Positions 62,075-64,000 of a stretch of 64,000 bases of DNA are shown here, in pieces. The position numbers were made by a program, and so were the translations under genes. The notes below the pieces were generated by a model that worked only from the letters and a program-made list of their open reading frames with translations, was not told the origin of the DNA and searched no databases. The stretch's first letter is position 1, and every line of letters starts with the position of its first letter. Origin of the DNA: Progne subis subis (Eukaryota > Chordata > Aves > Passeriformes > Hirundinidae); the NCBI GenBank assembly GCA_022316685.1, contig JAKJHU010000033.1, positions 1,106,321 to 1,170,320 on the forward strand. Reading direction: 5' to 3'.

Positions 62075-63600
62075 AACTCCTTCAGGTGACCCGTAGGTGA
62101 GCCCTGTGGCTAAGAAGTAAATTTCAGCAAGCTCAGGTAAGACTTGCCACGAGAGGGAGACAGCATGTGTTCCCTGAGCACACCTACCTGAATGAGACAG
62201 CCTAGCCTGGTGTTCTGGACATGTCTGGACACTTGCAGCTGTTAGTGAAGTGGTGAGAACCCAAACTTTGTACCTCAGTTGTGTGGTAGGTCCCTGTGAT
62301 ATAAAACAGGGACTTATCTTCTGGCTAGTCGTCATCTTCCGAGCATCTGTAGCATGACTCAGTGCCACAAAACACAGTGCAAATGGAATCCAGATCTGCT
62401 GGTAATGGTTTAGCACGTGTCCAGGCCTCTCTAGGTCAGGTCTGGGAGATCCTGGTGCGAGCAGGACTGTGCAGCACCCAAGGAGTTGTTTCAGATACCC
62501 ACAGCTGGCTGGCAGGGCCATTCACTGTTCATACTGCAAACAGCCATTGCACAGGCTGTGCTGCACCCTGTGACCAGCTTAGGCAAGGCTGGGTGTTTGC
62601 ACAGGGCTGTGAAAACACTGTGCTGCGAGCGCTGGGCTGCTGTGGCACCCAGGACACCTGCTCAGGACTGCTCCTTTGCTTCCTCAGCACCAGCCCAGAG
62701 ATTTCATGGGAGAAGAGGCTTGTTCAGTGCACATGGGATGGCTTGGTTTGCCCTCCAGATTGTGTCGGCTTTTCCCATGGCTGCAGCACGACAGTGGGGC
62801 TCTGTTTTCCTCTGGGAAGGGAATAAGCTGCTTCATCATTGTGATCTCTATGTAGTGTCCTGTTGATAAGATCAGTCAACAGCATCAGATGAAAACTCAG
62901 ATGCAGTTCTGAAGTATAAAGTGAGTGAGGCCTATTTGTTTAATTTGAGCTTCTAAGGTTTAAATCCCAGAGGAAATTAAATTAGGTGCCTAGAGCAATG
63001 GCAGTCTGTCATGTTTATTTGCTGGGAATGTCACCTTTAATATCATGCACATGCAACGTATGTGTGTGTCTGTTAATGTAATGGGGTATCATACTGTACA
63101 GGAGCAGGCATGCTACAGGAACTGGAAATGTGAAATATCGTGAGTGGGGGGCACTGAGATAGGATTGGATTTATTTTCAGCCTTCTCCATAAGACTCACT
63201 CACCAGCACAAAGGTGGTTTAGCTGATTGCAGGTGGGGATGGCAGCCTGATCTATGTATGAGCACAGGCGTTAGTGCTCTTGGGCCATTTTGACTGGGCT
63301 ACTTCTAACAGGAGAAATCTTGTCTAGACGCGAATTCAGGATGACAATATTTCTTGCTTCTAAGCCCTCTTAAGAAGCTGGTGTCCTGCTGGTGCATGCC
63401 TTCCCCCTGCATGCTCAGGAGAGCCTCAAGAGTGCCAGTTTCCTGTGTTGTGGGATGTGGCTGCTTGTACATTTGGTTACACCTGCACTTCGGAGTTTTC
63501 CTTCTTCTCCAGGAAGGAAGGCAGGTCTCCCCAGTGGTGTGGGGTAGTAGGATTTGGGGTCGTTTTTTTCTGACTAGGACTGTTAAGGACAGGTTCTGAG

Positions 63601-63617
63601 ACACACACTGTGTGTGT
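63601..63617. other. AC/GT palindrome
   Basis: ACACACAC, a single T, then GTGTGTGT. This is an 8-bp perfect inverted repeat made of dinucleotide runs, extended by further TG units to about 63620. A simple-sequence feature. Confidence 0.7.
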
Positions 63618-64000
63618 GTGAATGTCACTGCAGCAGTTTGTCATTGCAGCCTGTGATGCCTGCCCTCCACCAAAGTTAACTGTCCATGCATGGCTCGCAG
63701 AAAGCACTGCGATCTTCCTCACGTGCTGCACAGAGCAGGCTGCCAGTGCTTTGAGCCCCCAAACGCAGCTGAGCTGAGCTGTGGTCTCCTGCCTCGCTCC
63801 ACTTGTCAGACGTTTTCAGGGAGCCAGTTCAGCTCAATACCTCAGTGGAATCTGTGCTTTTTTTTCAGCTGGATTACCAAAATTTACTGAGAGAGGGCAG
63901 TCAGCTGTAGAGGGGCTCAGCCATCTTAAGGCATCGCACCCCAGTTTCAGTGCTAGGCACAGTGCACGTAGGTTTGTCCCCAGCCAAGACCTGACCTGTC

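Larger units (their letters stand above)
1..64000 (+). other. SUFU: SUFU gene, internal fragment (part of intron 2 through part of intron 10)
   Basis: The whole window lies inside one + strand gene. Eight coding blocks translate to consecutive, non-overlapping segments of Suppressor of fused, in order and in compatible phase: 9815-9951, 30124-30266, 32596-32681, 34743-34815, 39373-39526, 40993-41104, 51649-51783 and 53192-53330. Their lengths (137, 143, 86, 73, 154, 112, 135 and 139 nt) sum to 979 nt, which equals human c.318 to c.1296 as I remember it. SUFU binds GLI proteins through a conserved SYGHL-type motif, holds them in the cytoplasm and promotes repressor formation. Exons 1-2 and the last two exons were looked for and not found, so the gene is open at both ends of the window. 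No frameshift or in-frame stop disrupts the exons, so this is a functional gene and not a processed pseudogene. Confidence 0.97.
53331..64000 (+). other. SUFU: SUFU intron 10 (5' part, at least 10.7 kb)
   Basis: Starts with the donor GTGAGA. I searched all plausible acceptors for the penultimate exon peptide (ILLTEE followed by an acidic EDLEDL stretch) and for the gene's C-terminus, and found neither. The content is mostly unique sequence with two short tandem duplications (61842-61865 and 62045-62074) and an AC/TG palindrome (63601-63617). Open frames on both strands, for example at 60643-61134 and 62027-62866, have no recognised domain. Confidence 0.8.

Noticed and set aside
1..64000. CRISPR array, bacterial operon or phage-type system
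   Set aside because: No regularly spaced repeats, no dense coding and clear spliceosomal introns. The window is vertebrate nuclear DNA.

Overview
The window is an internal piece of one vertebrate nuclear gene. Eight exons on the + strand read together as SUFU (Suppressor of fused homolog), the cytoplasmic/ciliary negative regulator of GLI transcription factors in Hedgehog signalling. The exons join in frame with canonical GT/AG borders. Measured against the human coding sequence as I remember it, they correspond to exons 3 to 10 (c.318 to c.1296, codons 106 to 432; 979 nt in total), and every exon has the same length as in human. The start of the gene (exons 1 and 2) lies upstream of base 1. 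I could not find the last two exons (codons 433 onward), so they should lie beyond base 64000.

The organism is most likely a bird. The interspersed repeats I can recognise are mainly CR1 LINE fragments, including copies with the avian-type CR1 3' end, plus a few very old MIR-like SINE relics. No mammalian-type Alu, B1/B2 or L1 elements are visible. The SUFU protein is almost identical to human, as expected for an amniote. I cannot name the species. A passerine is possible from the CR1 type but is not proven.

Layout: 1-9814 is the 3' part of intron 2, with two CR1 pieces and A+C / G+T tracts. Exon 3 is at 9815-9951. Intron 3 is about 20 kb and holds three CR1 copies, one old enough that the reverse transcriptase motif is only just legible, plus low-complexity tracts and hairpins. 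Exons 4, 5, 6, 7 and 8 lie between 30124 and 41104 with introns of 1.5 to 4.6 kb. Intron 8 is about 10.5 kb and holds three MIR-like relics and a candidate conserved non-coding block. Exons 9 and 10 follow at 51649-51783 and 53192-53330. 53331-64000 is the beginning of intron 10.

Exons 3 to 6 encode most of the N-terminal SUFU domain. Exons 7 to 9 encode the acidic, flexible linker, including the serines equivalent to human S342 and S346, and the first part of the C-terminal domain. Exon 10 continues the C-terminal domain. I see no second gene, RNA gene, CRISPR array, operon-type organisation or previously undescribed system. The remaining open reading frames are uninformative intronic frames. 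The most useful secondary observations are the MIR cluster, the possible intron-retention isoforms and the candidate conserved non-coding blocks.
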